A DNA stretch of 64,000 nucleotides from Candidatus Firestoneibacteriota bacterium (GTDB taxonomy: Bacteria > Oederibacteriota > D2-FULL-39-29): positions 1 to 64,000 of the forward strand of contig CAITEH010000085.1 in assembly GCA_903891415.1 (NCBI GenBank), written 5' to 3'. Positions within the stretch are counted from its first letter, which is position 1. Every line of letters starts with the position of its first letter. Under the pieces are notes generated by a model. It had not been told where the DNA came from. It did no database searches and saw nothing but the letters and a program-made list of their open reading frames with translations. A program made the translations under genes and the position numbers. Shown here one piece after another: positions 1 to 10,108 of this stretch.

Positions 1-164
1 TACCCCCACAAAGGGAAGCGGGGCTGTTCGTGCCCGGGAAACTTCGGTTTGTTGCTCATAACCGTCTGCCACTCGCCTATCCCGTCCGGCCAGAATATTT
101 TTGCCCGCGGGTCAGGGTGGTAGGAAGGCCAAACATAGGCCGCTATATCGTAAACTTTTTTCAT
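1..164 (-). CDS. Glycoside hydrolase family 99-like / WbsX-like protein, N-terminal fragment truncated by the window edge
   Basis: Minus-strand reading from ATG at 164: MKKVYDIAAYVWPSYHPDPRAKIFWPDGIGEWQTVMSNKPKFPGHEQPRFPLWG; SD-like GAGGAG just upstream; open to the window edge. Confidence 0.75.
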   Translation of the reverse strand, partial: MKKVYDIAAYVWPSYHPDPRAKIFWPDGIGEWQTVMSNKPKFPGHEQPRFPLWG

Positions 165-178
165 GTTTTCTCCTCGTT

Positions 179-237
179 TTTTTCTTGTCATGTTGAGCCA
201 TTTTTCTCTTGGCGAAACATCCCTGCTTTTCAGACTT
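179..237 (-). repeat. 59-bp leader repeat, copy 1 (inverted relative to 5100-5158)
   Basis: Reverse complement AAGTCTGAAAAGCAGGGATGTTTCGCCAAGAGAAAAATGGCTCAACATGACAAGAAAAA matches 5100-5158 with about 4 mismatches. Confidence 0.95.
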
Positions 238-516
238 TAGATTAGGTATGGTGTTAAAAAAGCCATTCCGTTCTCTGGAACGCTCACATTAAAAGTATTA
301 TACCTTCAAGCAATTCAATATGCAAGGAAAAGCAAAAAGCTAAGGCCGGGAACTTCCTCAAGACGGGTTTTTTTATGATTTTGTAGTTGCCATATTTCCG
401 CCTGAGGCGGATCTGCCTATGGCATGACATCGGGCCTCCTTTGCTCCCGCTCTGGTCAATTTATACTATTTACATTTCCGGGATTTAACTATATGATTAT
501 GTTTAAGAGGTGCCAG

Positions 517-1761
517 ATGAAGATAAAGATCATGGTTCTTGCGGTGTTTTTGTGTTTTCTATTGTTTCCGGCGGCAGTATTTTCTTCAGATATTACTTTT
601 GGGAAGAATAACGAAATGTATGTTGACGGCAAACTATTTATGCCTGTACATGCCTGGGCCGCGAATATGAAAGATGCTGACAGATTGCAGAAAATGGGAA
701 TAAATGTTCTTTACGGAATTGATAATACCGCTCTGGCCTGGAAAGATATTTCTCCGGAATCCCTGGAATTCACAAAAAAGACGCTTGATGAACTCGCGAA
801 AAGGAAGATGTACGGTATTTTATTCATTCATGCCTGGTGGGATGAGGATCTTAAAAGAAGAGGCACTATGAAGGAGCCGGGGGAGCTGATAAAAATGTTC
901 AAGGATCATCCCGCGCTTCTGGGCTGGCATATTTCTACTGAAGCCGATATGGGAATGGGAAAAAAGGAAAAAACCTGGAAACCAAAACAGGCCGGAACAC
1001 CTCAGGACCTGGAAATGAAATATAAAACAGTAAAAGAAGCTGATCCCAAGCATCCTGTGGTTTTGATGGTCAGCGGCGGGCAAACCCTTGCAAAAGACAG
1101 GAATTTTGGCTGGACTCTTCCGACCCCTGAAGACTGGTATTTTAGTGCCGCCCGGTGGTGCGATATTTTATACGTTGACACTTTTCCGGTATGCAGTAAT
1201 TATGTGAAAGACCTGAAAATGGTCGCGGATTCTGTTGATAAAATAAAGAAATATTCCAAAGGTGTCAAAAGCTTGTGGTCTGCTTCTGACGCGGGGGACA
1301 GGAAAAGGTGGTCCAAGAATGCCCCGGCGCCTTCCGGAAAGCAGATTAAATGCGAGCTCTGGATGTCGTTAATTCACGGCGCGCACGGGCTCGGTTTTGA
1401 TTATACCGGGTTCAATCCTTTTGCCTCTATCAGGATCGACCCGCAGGCGGAAGAATTGCTTGCCGCAGCGGTAAAAGAAGTTCAGACCCTGAAAGAACCT
1501 TTATTGCTGGGAGAAACTGCCGCTGAAGTAAAAGTTATTTCAAACGGGCAGGGAAAAGTTGATCTGCTCGCGAAAAGATACAATAACAAACTGTATATTT
1601 TCTGCGTAAATGTGGAAGCTGAAAAATGCAGCGCTGAAGTTACAAATACCGGCGGGAAAAGCGCGGAGGCAGTTAACGAAGGCAGGACTGTCCCTCTCAA
1701 GGCCGGGAGTTTTGTTGATACCTTTGAAGCTTATGCGGTCCATTTGTATATCGTAGAATGA
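517..1761 (+). CDS. Secreted glycoside-hydrolase-like TIM-barrel protein
   Basis: ORF with internal Met at 517 followed by a signal peptide (MKIKIMVLAVFLCFLLFPAAVFS); body resembles (beta/alpha)8 glycosidases. Confidence 0.65.
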   Translation: MKIKIMVLAVFLCFLLFPAAVFSSDITFGKNNEMYVDGKLFMPVHAWAANMKDADRLQKMGINVLYGIDNTALAWKDISPESLEFTKKTLDELAKRKMYGILFIHAWWDEDLKRRGTMKEPGELIKMFKDHPALLGWHISTEADMGMGKKEKTWKPKQAGTPQDLEMKYKTVKEADPKHPVVLMVSGGQTLAKDRNFGWTLPTPEDWYFSAARWCDILYVDTFPVCSNYVKDLKMVADSVDKIKKYSKGVKSLWSASDAGDRKRWSKNAPAPSGKQIKCELWMSLIHGAHGLGFDYTGFNPFASIRIDPQAEELLAAAVKEVQTLKEPLLLGETAAEVKVISNGQGKVDLLAKRYNNKLYIFCVNVEAEKCSAEVTNTGGKSAEAVNEGRTVPLKAGSFVDTFEAYAVHLYIVE

Positions 1762-1806
1762 CCTGCTAAAAACTTTGTATTGGTTTTCTGATCTTTTGGA
1801 GTAAAT

Positions 1807-2724
1807 ATGAAATATAATAAAATATATGCCGGGCATGTTCTTGTTTTTATCGCTTTGTTTCTGCTTGGCTCCTTGGAACTATTTGCCGGAACACGTTTTG
1901 CTGTTATGGCGGATACCCATGTTAGCACGAATATCGCCAAATTCACTAAGTATGAAAAATTTATTGCCGCTCTGGACCCAAAACCCGCTTGTGTCCTGAT
2001 ATGCGGTGACTTAACTGATAAGGGCAGTGAAAGCCAGCTGAAATTGTTCGAATCAGGGAAAAAACTTTTTTCCGCTGTTGGAATTCCCGTATATGTAACA
2101 GTGGGAAATCATGAATTGTTCAATAAAGATATTGGACAAACCTACATTCAAAACATATTCGAAATGCCAAAAAACGGGCCAAAAGGTTTCGAAGGGCTTA
2201 CATATTCTTTTGATCATGAGGATGTCCATTTCATAAGCCTCGATTCTGATTACTTTGGAAGCCGGGGCATAATAAACGATGTGCAAAGGGACTGGCTGGA
2301 AAAAGATCTTGAAAAGAATAAAAAATCGCATGTTTTTGCATTTTATCATGAACCTGCGTACCCTATCGGCGGGCATCTGGGCACATCGCTTGATAAAGAA
2401 AGTGATGAAAGAGACCGTCTTTGGGCAATAATAGATAAATATAATATAGACGCTGTTTTTAACGGGCATGAACATCACTACTCGCGTTTATTAGTCGACA
2501 AAAAAATAGATCCTGCCTGGCAAAATGCTGTCTATCAAATAGTAGTGCCCTCGGCCGGAGAAAGGCTTCATGATAGCAATATTCTCAAACCGGAAGTCTA
2601 TATCCCAACGGCCGGCGGATATGTTGTTGTAGACGTTAAAGAAAATGAGTCAAATATTAAGGCCTTTGACAGTTCGAATCATTCAATAGATGAATTTGTA
2701 ATAATTCGTAATTTAAGGAAGTAA
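1807..2724 (+). CDS. Secreted calcineurin-like metallophosphoesterase
   Basis: Motifs ADTHVS, CGDLTDKG, VGNHE, FNGHEHHYSR; N-terminal signal peptide; SD GGAG. Confidence 0.9.
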   Translation: MKYNKIYAGHVLVFIALFLLGSLELFAGTRFAVMADTHVSTNIAKFTKYEKFIAALDPKPACVLICGDLTDKGSESQLKLFESGKKLFSAVGIPVYVTVGNHELFNKDIGQTYIQNIFEMPKNGPKGFEGLTYSFDHEDVHFISLDSDYFGSRGIINDVQRDWLEKDLEKNKKSHVFAFYHEPAYPIGGHLGTSLDKESDERDRLWAIIDKYNIDAVFNGHEHHYSRLLVDKKIDPAWQNAVYQIVVPSAGERLHDSNILKPEVYIPTAGGYVVVDVKENESNIKAFDSSNHSIDEFVIIRNLRK

Positions 2725-2925
2725 CCTGCACTAAACAGTATAACCTTGTCTGAAAAAATTAATATGAAAAAGAAAATATATTTTAACAACTTTGTATTCG
2801 TGGTTTTTGGCATATTTAGGTCTTAGTGATCTGTCCCGGACATTATGCCTTCCATGCTGCCTAAGGGACTTGCTCTCAAACCTTAAAAAATGCTATAAGT
2901 TATAATAGTTCAAAGGAGGAATACA

Positions 2926-4941
2926 ATGAGAAAGGCAATAAAAACAGCGGCAGCGTTATTTTTGCTCCTGAGCACCGTATTTTTGACAAAGTCTCCGGCC
3001 GGAGATGCAAAGGTCTGGACCTGTGACGCGGTAACGGATGAAATCGACAGAAACGCGGTGAAGGAGTTAAAACCGCTTAGACTGGTAGGGGCCAGAAACG
3101 GAACTTTCTCCGGCAAGGTAGTAATAGAGTCCAATACCGCTATTACCGGCATCAGTGCTTCAGCAGGCGCGCTTTCCGGAAAAACCGGGAGCATTCCGGT
3201 TTCTAACATACAAATTCGCTACGGCAAAGATTGGAGTGTGCGGGGCATGGGTGAGAAACGGGATATTCTGCTTGAGAAGCCCGAAGATTGCCCTCCCGTC
3301 AGTGGCCGCGCGTTCGCTGTTGTGTGGGTCACAGTAAATATTCCCAGAGACGCGAAGGCAGGGAATTATACCGGCGAAGTGAAAGTAAAAGCCGCCGGAG
3401 TTGATCAAAAGTATGTGAAAGTAAGTTTGGAGGTTTCGGACTGGGCCCTGCCGGAGCCGCAGGATTACAGGACCTTTATGGATTTCATCCAGTCCCCTGA
3501 TACTCTGGCTCTTGAATACAAAGTTCCGCTCTGGTCCGAAAAGCACTGGAAACTTATTGAACGTGCTTTCAAACTTTTGAGTTCCACCGGCAGCCGTATC
3601 GTCTATGTGCCGCTTATTTGCAGGACAAACCTGGGGAACGAACAATCCATGGTCCGCTGGATAAAAAAAGGCGAGAACAGGTATGATCATGACTACAGCA
3701 TCATGGACAGATATATTGATACGGCCGTTGCGAACCTCGGGAAACCCAAAATAGTCGTTTTTCAGGTCTGGGATCTTTGTATGTCCTCGAACGAAAAATG
3801 GATCATAGGCCGGGGAAATTCCTTTGATCCTGAAATACAAAAGGCAATAACAGAGAACCGCAAAGCGCTGCTCAACAAAGGGCCGCGTGTATCATCCCTG
3901 GATCCCGTGACTAATGAGACAGGTATGTTAACGCTGACCCGTTACGAAGACCCTGCAAGCAAGGCCCTGTGGGCACCCCTGTTTGCGGGAGTAATAGAGC
4001 ATATGAAAAAACGCGGCCTGGAAAAGGCCATTATGCTTGGGCTTATGAATGACATCCAGCCCAATAAAACTGAGGTAACCTTCTGGAATGAAGTATCAAA
4101 AAACGCGCCCTGGGTGAGCCACGGCCATGTCGGAGCCAAAGACGACGTGGTTATAGGTAACAAGGGGCTGTATAAGCTTGCCGATATCGGTTACGCGGCC
4201 TTTGTTGCCGGCCTGACTTATAACGTGAATATTGAAAAAGGACGCAAGTATGGCTGGCAAAATCCCGGAATTATGGCGGCCTATGTCAGAGGCGGGGCGA
4301 GAAATCAGCTCCAGCCCGCGGAAATCCGTGAACTTCCGGCCTTTGATATTACCGGAGGCGCTCTGCGCGGAGAAGGCCGGATCGGCGCCGACTACTGGCC
4401 TGTACTTAACAATAAAAAAGGTGAACGCTCTGCTCCGGTTTATTCCCGCTATCCGGAAAACAACTGGAGGAATCTTGACATCCTCGACTTTTTCTTAGCC
4501 CCCGGGCCCGAGATGGTAGTGTCTACAGCGCACCTGGAGTATTTAAAGGAAGGCACGCAGGTATGCGAGGCGAGGATCTTTCTTGAAGACGCTCTGCTGG
4601 ATTCTTCTAAAAAAGTAAAACTCGGAGCGGAACTCGCGAAAAAATGCCAGGATGCTCTTGATGAACATCACAAAGCGATGTGGAAGATCGTCTGGGACAC
4701 TGATGAAAGTATTAAGAACTTCGGCCAGGTATCCGGCGGCCGCTTTCCTGCTGAGTCCTTATGGGGAGAGCTGTTCAAGACCGGCGCGAGAAAAGCGGGA
4801 TTCTTCGACAAAGATGCCAGGACTGAACTGATGGAAGAGGCGAAAAAAGGCAAGGCAAAGTTCATAGTCGGCTGGCAGGAAAGGGAAAAGAAGATTTTTG
4901 ACCTTGCGGGCGAGGCCTACACGAAACTTAACTCAAAATAG
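2926..4941 (+). CDS. Secreted DUF4091-type glycoside-hydrolase-like protein
   Basis: Signal peptide, beta-sandwich N-terminus and catalytic-like central domain as in DUF4091 proteins; SD AAAGGAGG. Confidence 0.65.
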   Translation: MRKAIKTAAALFLLLSTVFLTKSPAGDAKVWTCDAVTDEIDRNAVKELKPLRLVGARNGTFSGKVVIESNTAITGISASAGALSGKTGSIPVSNIQIRYGKDWSVRGMGEKRDILLEKPEDCPPVSGRAFAVVWVTVNIPRDAKAGNYTGEVKVKAAGVDQKYVKVSLEVSDWALPEPQDYRTFMDFIQSPDTLALEYKVPLWSEKHWKLIERAFKLLSSTGSRIVYVPLICRTNLGNEQSMVRWIKKGENRYDHDYSIMDRYIDTAVANLGKPKIVVFQVWDLCMSSNEKWIIGRGNSFDPEIQKAITENRKALLNKGPRVSSLDPVTNETGMLTLTRYEDPASKALWAPLFAGVIEHMKKRGLEKAIMLGLMNDIQPNKTEVTFWNEVSKNAPWVSHGHVGAKDDVVIGNKGLYKLADIGYAAFVAGLTYNVNIEKGRKYGWQNPGIMAAYVRGGARNQLQPAEIRELPAFDITGGALRGEGRIGADYWPVLNNKKGERSAPVYSRYPENNWRNLDILDFFLAPGPEMVVSTAHLEYLKEGTQVCEARIFLEDALLDSSKKVKLGAELAKKCQDALDEHHKAMWKIVWDTDESIKNFGQVSGGRFPAESLWGELFKTGARKAGFFDKDARTELMEEAKKGKAKFIVGWQEREKKIFDLAGEAYTKLNSK

Positions 4942-5099
4942 CCGGGGTCTATTTACCGGAAAGTTGTGAAGGAACTTTAACTGCCGGTTTTCTGTAAAAA
5001 ATTGTTCATAAAACACTTGATAAAAAGTTATCTGCATAGCTTTGTAATACTGCCAGTCCGCCTGTGGAGGAAGTGCTTTGACGAAGGATCTCTGTATTT

Positions 5100-5158
5100 A
5101 AGTCTGAAAAGCAGTGATGTTTCGCCGGAAGAAAAATGGCTCAACATGACAAGAAAAA
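5100..5158 (+). repeat. 59-bp leader repeat, copy 2
   Basis: AAGTCTGAAAAGCAGTGATGTTTCGCCGGAAGAAAAATGGCTCAACATGACAAGAAAAA, ends just before the SD of the 5168 gene. Confidence 0.95.
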
Positions 5159-5167
5159 GGAGAATAA

Positions 5168-6022
5168 ATGGGCTGGCTCTACGTTGTTCTGACCGCGCTG
5201 AGTTTTGGTTTACTCGCGTTCTTTTCAAGGTTTGGTACCGTCAAAGGCGGAAAACCTGAAGGTATTTGTCTGGGCATCTATAGTTCTGCAGCTCTTGTTA
5301 CTCTTATCATCTGCCTCGCGCAGGGGGATATTACTTTTTCGAAAGAACTCCTGCTTTACGGGCTTATCTCCGGTATCTTCGGTATCGCCGCGTATATCTT
5401 TTTTAGCCACGCTCTAAAGATCGGGCATTACGGCTTCTCGATCTCTTTTGTTTCGACAAGCTTTTTGATCCCGGTCATCTTTTCAATTATTATCTGGCAT
5501 GAAAAACTGGTACCGGAGGGAATATTACTTATAGTGGCTTCAACATTCCTGATAGCTTTCTCTGAAGAAAAGAAAACCCCGGTGAACCAAAAAATATGGG
5601 GAAAATGGCTGGTATTTTCGATACTGGCATTTATTTTTAACGGCTTGTGCCTGATAAGCCAGGCGTATTCTTCATTCCTGCCAAAAGAGGCTACCTTTAA
5701 ATTTCTATTTTTAAATTATATTGTGGGGGCTCTTGTCTCCCTGGTACTAGTGTTTAAGAAAAAAGAATTTACTTTTGTGGAAATGAAATACGGCTTTTTG
5801 GGCGGCCTTTCCAGCATCAGCGGTACTTATTTTACGCTCTATGCCTGCATGCTCCTGCAAAAAAACATAGTATTCTCAGTTTATTGCACTCTCTATATGA
5901 TACTGGGAGCGTTGATCTCTCTTTTATTTTTCAAGGAAAAACTCACAAAAGCGGGTTTTTGGGGTATACTTTGCGGGATAGCAGGAATAATCCTGGTCAG
6001 TTTTAAAATAACATTTTTTTAA
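5168..6022 (+). CDS. EamA/DMT-family permease
   Basis: About 10 hydrophobic segments, internal duplication, EamA-like ending 'GILCGIAGIILVSF'. Confidence 0.85.
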   Translation: MGWLYVVLTALSFGLLAFFSRFGTVKGGKPEGICLGIYSSAALVTLIICLAQGDITFSKELLLYGLISGIFGIAAYIFFSHALKIGHYGFSISFVSTSFLIPVIFSIIIWHEKLVPEGILLIVASTFLIAFSEEKKTPVNQKIWGKWLVFSILAFIFNGLCLISQAYSSFLPKEATFKFLFLNYIVGALVSLVLVFKKKEFTFVEMKYGFLGGLSSISGTYFTLYACMLLQKNIVFSVYCTLYMILGALISLLFFKEKLTKAGFWGILCGIAGIILVSFKITFF

Positions 6023-6039
6023 CACGGGAGAGGTTGGAA

Positions 6040-6177
6040 ATGAAAAAGCTTATATTTCTTTTGTTTCTACTCGCATTCTTTTTCTCCGGCTGCGGCGCCT
6101 TGCAGGAGATCTACAGAATAGACAAGGTAAAGCAAGAAAACTGTAATCCGTGCGAAGAAAAGAAAACACAAAAATGA
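6040..6177 (+). CDS. Small putative lipoprotein (45 aa)
   Basis: MKKLIFLLFLLAFFFSGCGALQEIYRIDKVKQENCNPCEEKKTQK; lipobox FSGC; SD-like GAGAGG; below the ORF-track cutoff. Confidence 0.6.
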   Translation: MKKLIFLLFLLAFFFSGCGALQEIYRIDKVKQENCNPCEEKKTQK

Positions 6178-6502
6178 CCATCCATAAATCACTCAATCTG
6201 GATACAGTAAAAAAGCTGCAAGAATAACCGATTATATTACGTTATCTCAAAGCAAATGCCCTCATCTTTTATTTGTAGTTTCCCAGGGAGGGTACCCTGG
6301 AAGTTACTCATTAGAATATTCAAGGAAAGACATGATGGATCTTATCTTTAAGCCTTTAGAAAAAGATGAAAGTAACCCTATCTGGCAATATATTATTGAA
6401 AGAATAGCAAAAGTAGAGATAGAAAACTCAGTCTGTTTTGAACTATATGATTGCACAATCTTAGACGGTGGCAGTTATTTAGTAGCATTTCAAAAGGAAT
6501 AA
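6174..6502 (+). pseudogene. Frameshifted ~109-aa ORF (pseudogene, or a programmed -1 frameshift at A_AAA_AAG)
   Basis: ATGA overlap with the lipoprotein stop; 0 frame MTIHKSLNLDTVKKLQE* ; -1 shift at GTA AAA AAG gives ...VKKAARITDYITLSQSKCPHLLFVVSQGGYPGSYSLEYSRKDMMDLIFKPLEKDESNPIWQYIIERIAKVEIENSVCFELYDCTILDGGSYLVAFQKE*. Confidence 0.5.
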
Positions 6503-6615
6503 TATTTCAAAGACGTTTACCTTCGTTTTAAAGAATATTTATGGTAAAATCATCTTAAACGTATTATTATTTTTGATTTAGTGGCTATTTTAAAATAGTG
6601 GGGAGTGGATTTTAA

Positions 6616-8592
6616 ATGAAGCGTTCATATTATTCGTCAACAATAAAAGAATTTTTGAAAACAAATTCTGACAAAATTATTGGTCAACTTGTTTCTACAA
6701 GTGTGTTCGCGGACGAGCAGACACAAAAGGTGGCTTGGTTAAAACAGATAGATATACTAAAAATCGTGCTGGTAAATATTGAAGGAAATATTTATTTTGA
6801 ATATTCAATACCTCGTATGGGAGAGAGAATAGACGTAGTTCTTGTGGTCAAATCTGTAATCTTTGTTTTGGAATTCAAAGTTGGGAAAAAAGAACTTAGC
6901 AATACAGATGTTGATCAGGTTTATGATTATGCTCTAGATTTGAAAAACTTTCACGAACCCAGTCATAAAACTTGTATTGCGCCTGTGTTGATCTTAACTG
7001 AAGCGAAAACCAATTCTCCGATTATTGAAACCACAGTCTTAAAGGATGGATTGCTCCAGCCCATTGTTACCAATGTGAAAATGCTGAAAGATGTTATTAA
7101 AGATGTGCTTCTATTTTCTGATGAACCTATAATAAATGTAAAGGAATGGGAAGAGGGTTCATATCGTCCAACTCCAACGATAATAGAAGCGGCGGTTGCC
7201 TTATATGCAGGGCACGATGTTGAAGAAATTTCAAGAAGTGATGCCGGGGCTATTAATCTAAAGCAAACTTCTTCAACTGTCTCTGAAATTATAAGAAAAT
7301 CAAAAGAAACAAGGAAGAAGGCAATTTGCTTTGTTACAGGAGTGCCGGGAGCTGGTAAAACTCTCGTAGGTTTGAATATAGCAACTACTCATAATGACAA
7401 GAAAGATGAAGAATATAGTGTTTTTCTATCTGGGAATGGACCACTTGTGGCAATTCTTAGAGAAGCACTGACAAGAGATCGGGTAAAGCAGGAAAAGGAA
7501 AAAGGGAAAAAAGTTAAGAAAGGCGAAGTGTTTAGCAAAGTTAAAATGTTCATTCAGAATGTACATAATTTTAGAGATGAAGGTCTTAAAGATAGCGTTA
7601 AACCACCTTTTGAGCATGTGGCGATATTTGACGAAGCACAGAGAGCGTGGAATGTACTACAAACCACCAATTTTATGGCTAGAAAGAAAAACACGCCGGA
7701 CTTCAATCGGTCAGAACCGGAATTTCTAATTTCTTGCTTAGACAGGCACAAAGATTGGGCTGTAATTGTTTGTTTAGTGGGAGGTGGACAGGAAATAAAC
7801 ACCGGCGAAGCCGGAATAGGAGAGTGGATTGAATCTCTAAAAAAGAGTTATCCTGACTGGTATATTTATATATCGCCCAAATTACACGACTCTGAATACG
7901 GTGCCGGAAAAGTCCTTGAAGAAATTAAGAACAATAAAAATGTAACCTACAATCCTGACTTGCATCTATCTGTGTCCATGCGATCCTTTCGGGCTGAAAA
8001 TGTTTCATTGCTGGTTAAACAACTCCTGGATTTGGATGCGAAAGAGGCGAAAAAGTCTCGGGAATTACTAAAAGCAAAATATCCAATAGTCTTAGCGCGT
8101 GACTTTGTTAAGGCAAAAAAGTGGTTAAAGGAAAAAGCAAGAGGAACGGAAAGATACGGCATGGTCGTTTCATCACAAGCGGAAAGGCTAAAACCTTATG
8201 CCATTGATGTTAAATCTCCAATGGATCCGGTTCATTGGTTTCTTGACAAAAAGAATGATGTTAGATCATCTTTCTATCTTGAAGATGTTGCAACTGAATT
8301 CGACATCCAGGGCTTAGAGCTGGATTGGGCATGTGTTGCCTGGGATGCCGATTTTAGATACGTTGAAAACAATTGGCAGCATTGGTCTTTCTGTGGTGCC
8401 AAATGGCAAAACATTAACAAAGAAGAACGCAAAAAATACCAAAAGAATGCATATCGTGTATTGTTAACCCGCGCTAGGCAAGGAATGGTCATAGTCGTCC
8501 CCGAAGGCGACAAAGCAGATAAGACAAGACCGCCGGAATATTACAACTCAACTTATGAATACTTAAAAAGTATTGGGTTTGAGGTAATTTGA
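6616..8592 (+). CDS. DUF2075 / schlafen group 3-like helicase with N-terminal PD-(D/E)XK-like nuclease domain
   Basis: N-terminal RIDVVL...VLEFKVG nuclease-like core; Walker [11 protein letters not shown]; Walker [12 protein letters not shown]-terminal [12 protein letters not shown] helicase motif. Confidence 0.85.
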   Translation: MKRSYYSSTIKEFLKTNSDKIIGQLVSTSVFADEQTQKVAWLKQIDILKIVLVNIEGNIYFEYSIPRMGERIDVVLVVKSVIFVLEFKVGKKELSNTDVDQVYDYALDLKNFHEPSHKTCIAPVLILTEAKTNSPIIETTVLKDGLLQPIVTNVKMLKDVIKDVLLFSDEPIINVKEWEEGSYRPTPTIIEAAVALYAGHDVEEISRSDAGAINLKQTSSTVSEIIRKSKETRKKAICFVTGVPGAGKTLVGLNIATTHNDKKDEEYSVFLSGNGPLVAILREALTRDRVKQEKEKGKKVKKGEVFSKVKMFIQNVHNFRDEGLKDSVKPPFEHVAIFDEAQRAWNVLQTTNFMARKKNTPDFNRSEPEFLISCLDRHKDWAVIVCLVGGGQEINTGEAGIGEWIESLKKSYPDWYIYISPKLHDSEYGAGKVLEEIKNNKNVTYNPDLHLSVSMRSFRAENVSLLVKQLLDLDAKEAKKSRELLKAKYPIVLARDFVKAKKWLKEKARGTERYGMVVSSQAERLKPYAIDVKSPMDPVHWFLDKKNDVRSSFYLEDVATEFDIQGLELDWACVAWDADFRYVENNWQHWSFCGAKWQNINKEERKKYQKNAYRVLLTRARQGMVIVVPEGDKADKTRPPEYYNSTYEYLKSIGFEVI

Positions 8593-8678
8593 AATTACAA
8601 AAGGTTTATTAAGAGGATATTTTTCCTATCTTACACATAAATACTCACTAAAAATAATATTTCGGAGGCTATAACCTA

Positions 8679-9905
8679 ATGCGTTCCTATGAATCACCAT
8701 CCTCACTTAATCTTTACATCGAATGTCCGAAAAAATATTGGTTTAATTATATTGAGAAGCCGGACATTGAAGAGGAAAAGCATCTTTATTTTGCTCTGGG
8801 GACTGCTTTCCATTCGGCCATGGAGTTTCTTTATGGCGAGGTGAAAAAAAGTAAAGTTCCTTCTCTTTCAGAAGTCATTTTGGCTTTTGAGAAAAGCTGG
8901 ACTGAGGAATGCGCGGAAGACGGGATGCCTGAAGAAGAGGGCGGTCTTACGCTTGAAGAAACAAGAAAGGCGGGAATTGACTGCGTTACCAGGTATTATG
9001 AAACGAAAAAACCGTTCAACGAAGGTATCGTTGTAATGATGGAGAGTGATATTGATTTTTTCCTGGAGGGTGATAAGTACAAGGTAAAGTGCAAGATAGA
9101 CCGGGTCATGAATTCCGGGAAACAAAAGTTTGAGATACATGACTATAAAACATCGAAAAAACCCAGTTCTGAAGCCGATCTGAAAAAAGATAACCAGGCG
9201 GCTCTTTATGCCATGGCTCTCAGGTCTTTTTCAACGGATATTAAATATATTTCACTTATCTGGCATTATGTCAGGGTAGGCATGGATGTGCCTTTTAGTT
9301 TCAATGAAAAGGAACTGGAGCTGTTCAAAGAAGAGCTTTCTTGCGTGTATAGAAAGATAAGTGCCGGTGAGTTTGGCATGAATATCGGCAATCACTGTGA
9401 CTGGTGTGACTTTCGTTCTTTGTGCCCCTCAAGGACGCATGCGGTTAAGATAGAAAAACTTCCGGAAAAGGATCTTCAAAAGGATGACGGGGTAAAACTT
9501 GTTGATAAATTGACCAAACTGGACGCGGAAAAGAAAGAACTTAACTCAAAATTTGAAGAGCTCGAGGAAAAAATAGAAGAGGTAAAGAATGACATTGCCG
9601 CTTATTCCAATAAATTCAAATACGCGGTTATAATAGGAAGCGAGAAGCAGGCAAAAGTAGTTCTTGGCAAAGAACTTTCCCTGCCCGGCAAGAATGATGA
9701 GAAAACTGAAGAATTGCAGGCAAAAGTTAAAAAATTAAAACTATGGAACGAACTCTCCATGCTTGATGCCCCAAAACTCAAAAGTTACATCAAAGAGAAA
9801 AAACTCACCGAAGCCCAGGAAAAAGAGCTAAGGAAATTTGCTGAAGAAAAAGAAACCCTAAAAGTAACCCTTTCCAACAAAAAGGAAGAGAAGGAAAAGG
9901 AATGA
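8679..9905 (+). CDS. RecB/AddB-like PD-(D/E)XK nuclease with predicted Fe-S cysteines and coiled-coil C-terminus
   Basis: ECPKKYWFNY, GTAFHSAMEFLYG, EIHDYKTSK, QAALYAMAL, HCDWCDFRSLCPS; Lys/Glu-rich coiled coil after that. Confidence 0.85.
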   Translation: MRSYESPSSLNLYIECPKKYWFNYIEKPDIEEEKHLYFALGTAFHSAMEFLYGEVKKSKVPSLSEVILAFEKSWTEECAEDGMPEEEGGLTLEETRKAGIDCVTRYYETKKPFNEGIVVMMESDIDFFLEGDKYKVKCKIDRVMNSGKQKFEIHDYKTSKKPSSEADLKKDNQAALYAMALRSFSTDIKYISLIWHYVRVGMDVPFSFNEKELELFKEELSCVYRKISAGEFGMNIGNHCDWCDFRSLCPSRTHAVKIEKLPEKDLQKDDGVKLVDKLTKLDAEKKELNSKFEELEEKIEEVKNDIAAYSNKFKYAVIIGSEKQAKVVLGKELSLPGKNDEKTEELQAKVKKLKLWNELSMLDAPKLKSYIKEKKLTEAQEKELRKFAEEKETLKVTLSNKKEEKEKE

Positions 9906-10032
9906 GTATAAGAGCGGTCAAATTGTTATATATGACGCACCGTTCTGAAAATGTTTACTGTTTTGCATATCTAAGAGAACCATGAGGCCTTACCGGGAAA
10001 AAAACAACTAAGCTGCAAATTAATTAATACTA

Positions 10033-10061
10033 TTGACATTTAACTTACAATGTACTAGAAT
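10033..10061 (+). promoter_or_regulatory. Sigma70-type promoter TTGACA-N17-TAGAAT
   Basis: TTGACA 10033-10038, TAGAAT 10056-10061, upstream of the 10109 gene. Confidence 0.7.
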
Positions 10062-10108
10062 TATCATAATGAACAAATACTATACAATACGTCCATTAGG
10101 AGAACACT

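Noticed and set aside
3160-3840. 226-aa antisense ORF over the DUF4091 gene
   Set aside because: Shadow of a well-supported gene; no RBS or domain logic.
5002-5259. 85-aa ORF spanning the 59-bp leader repeat
   Set aside because: Overlaps the permease start in another frame; the repeat's gaps and copies do not conserve a reading frame.
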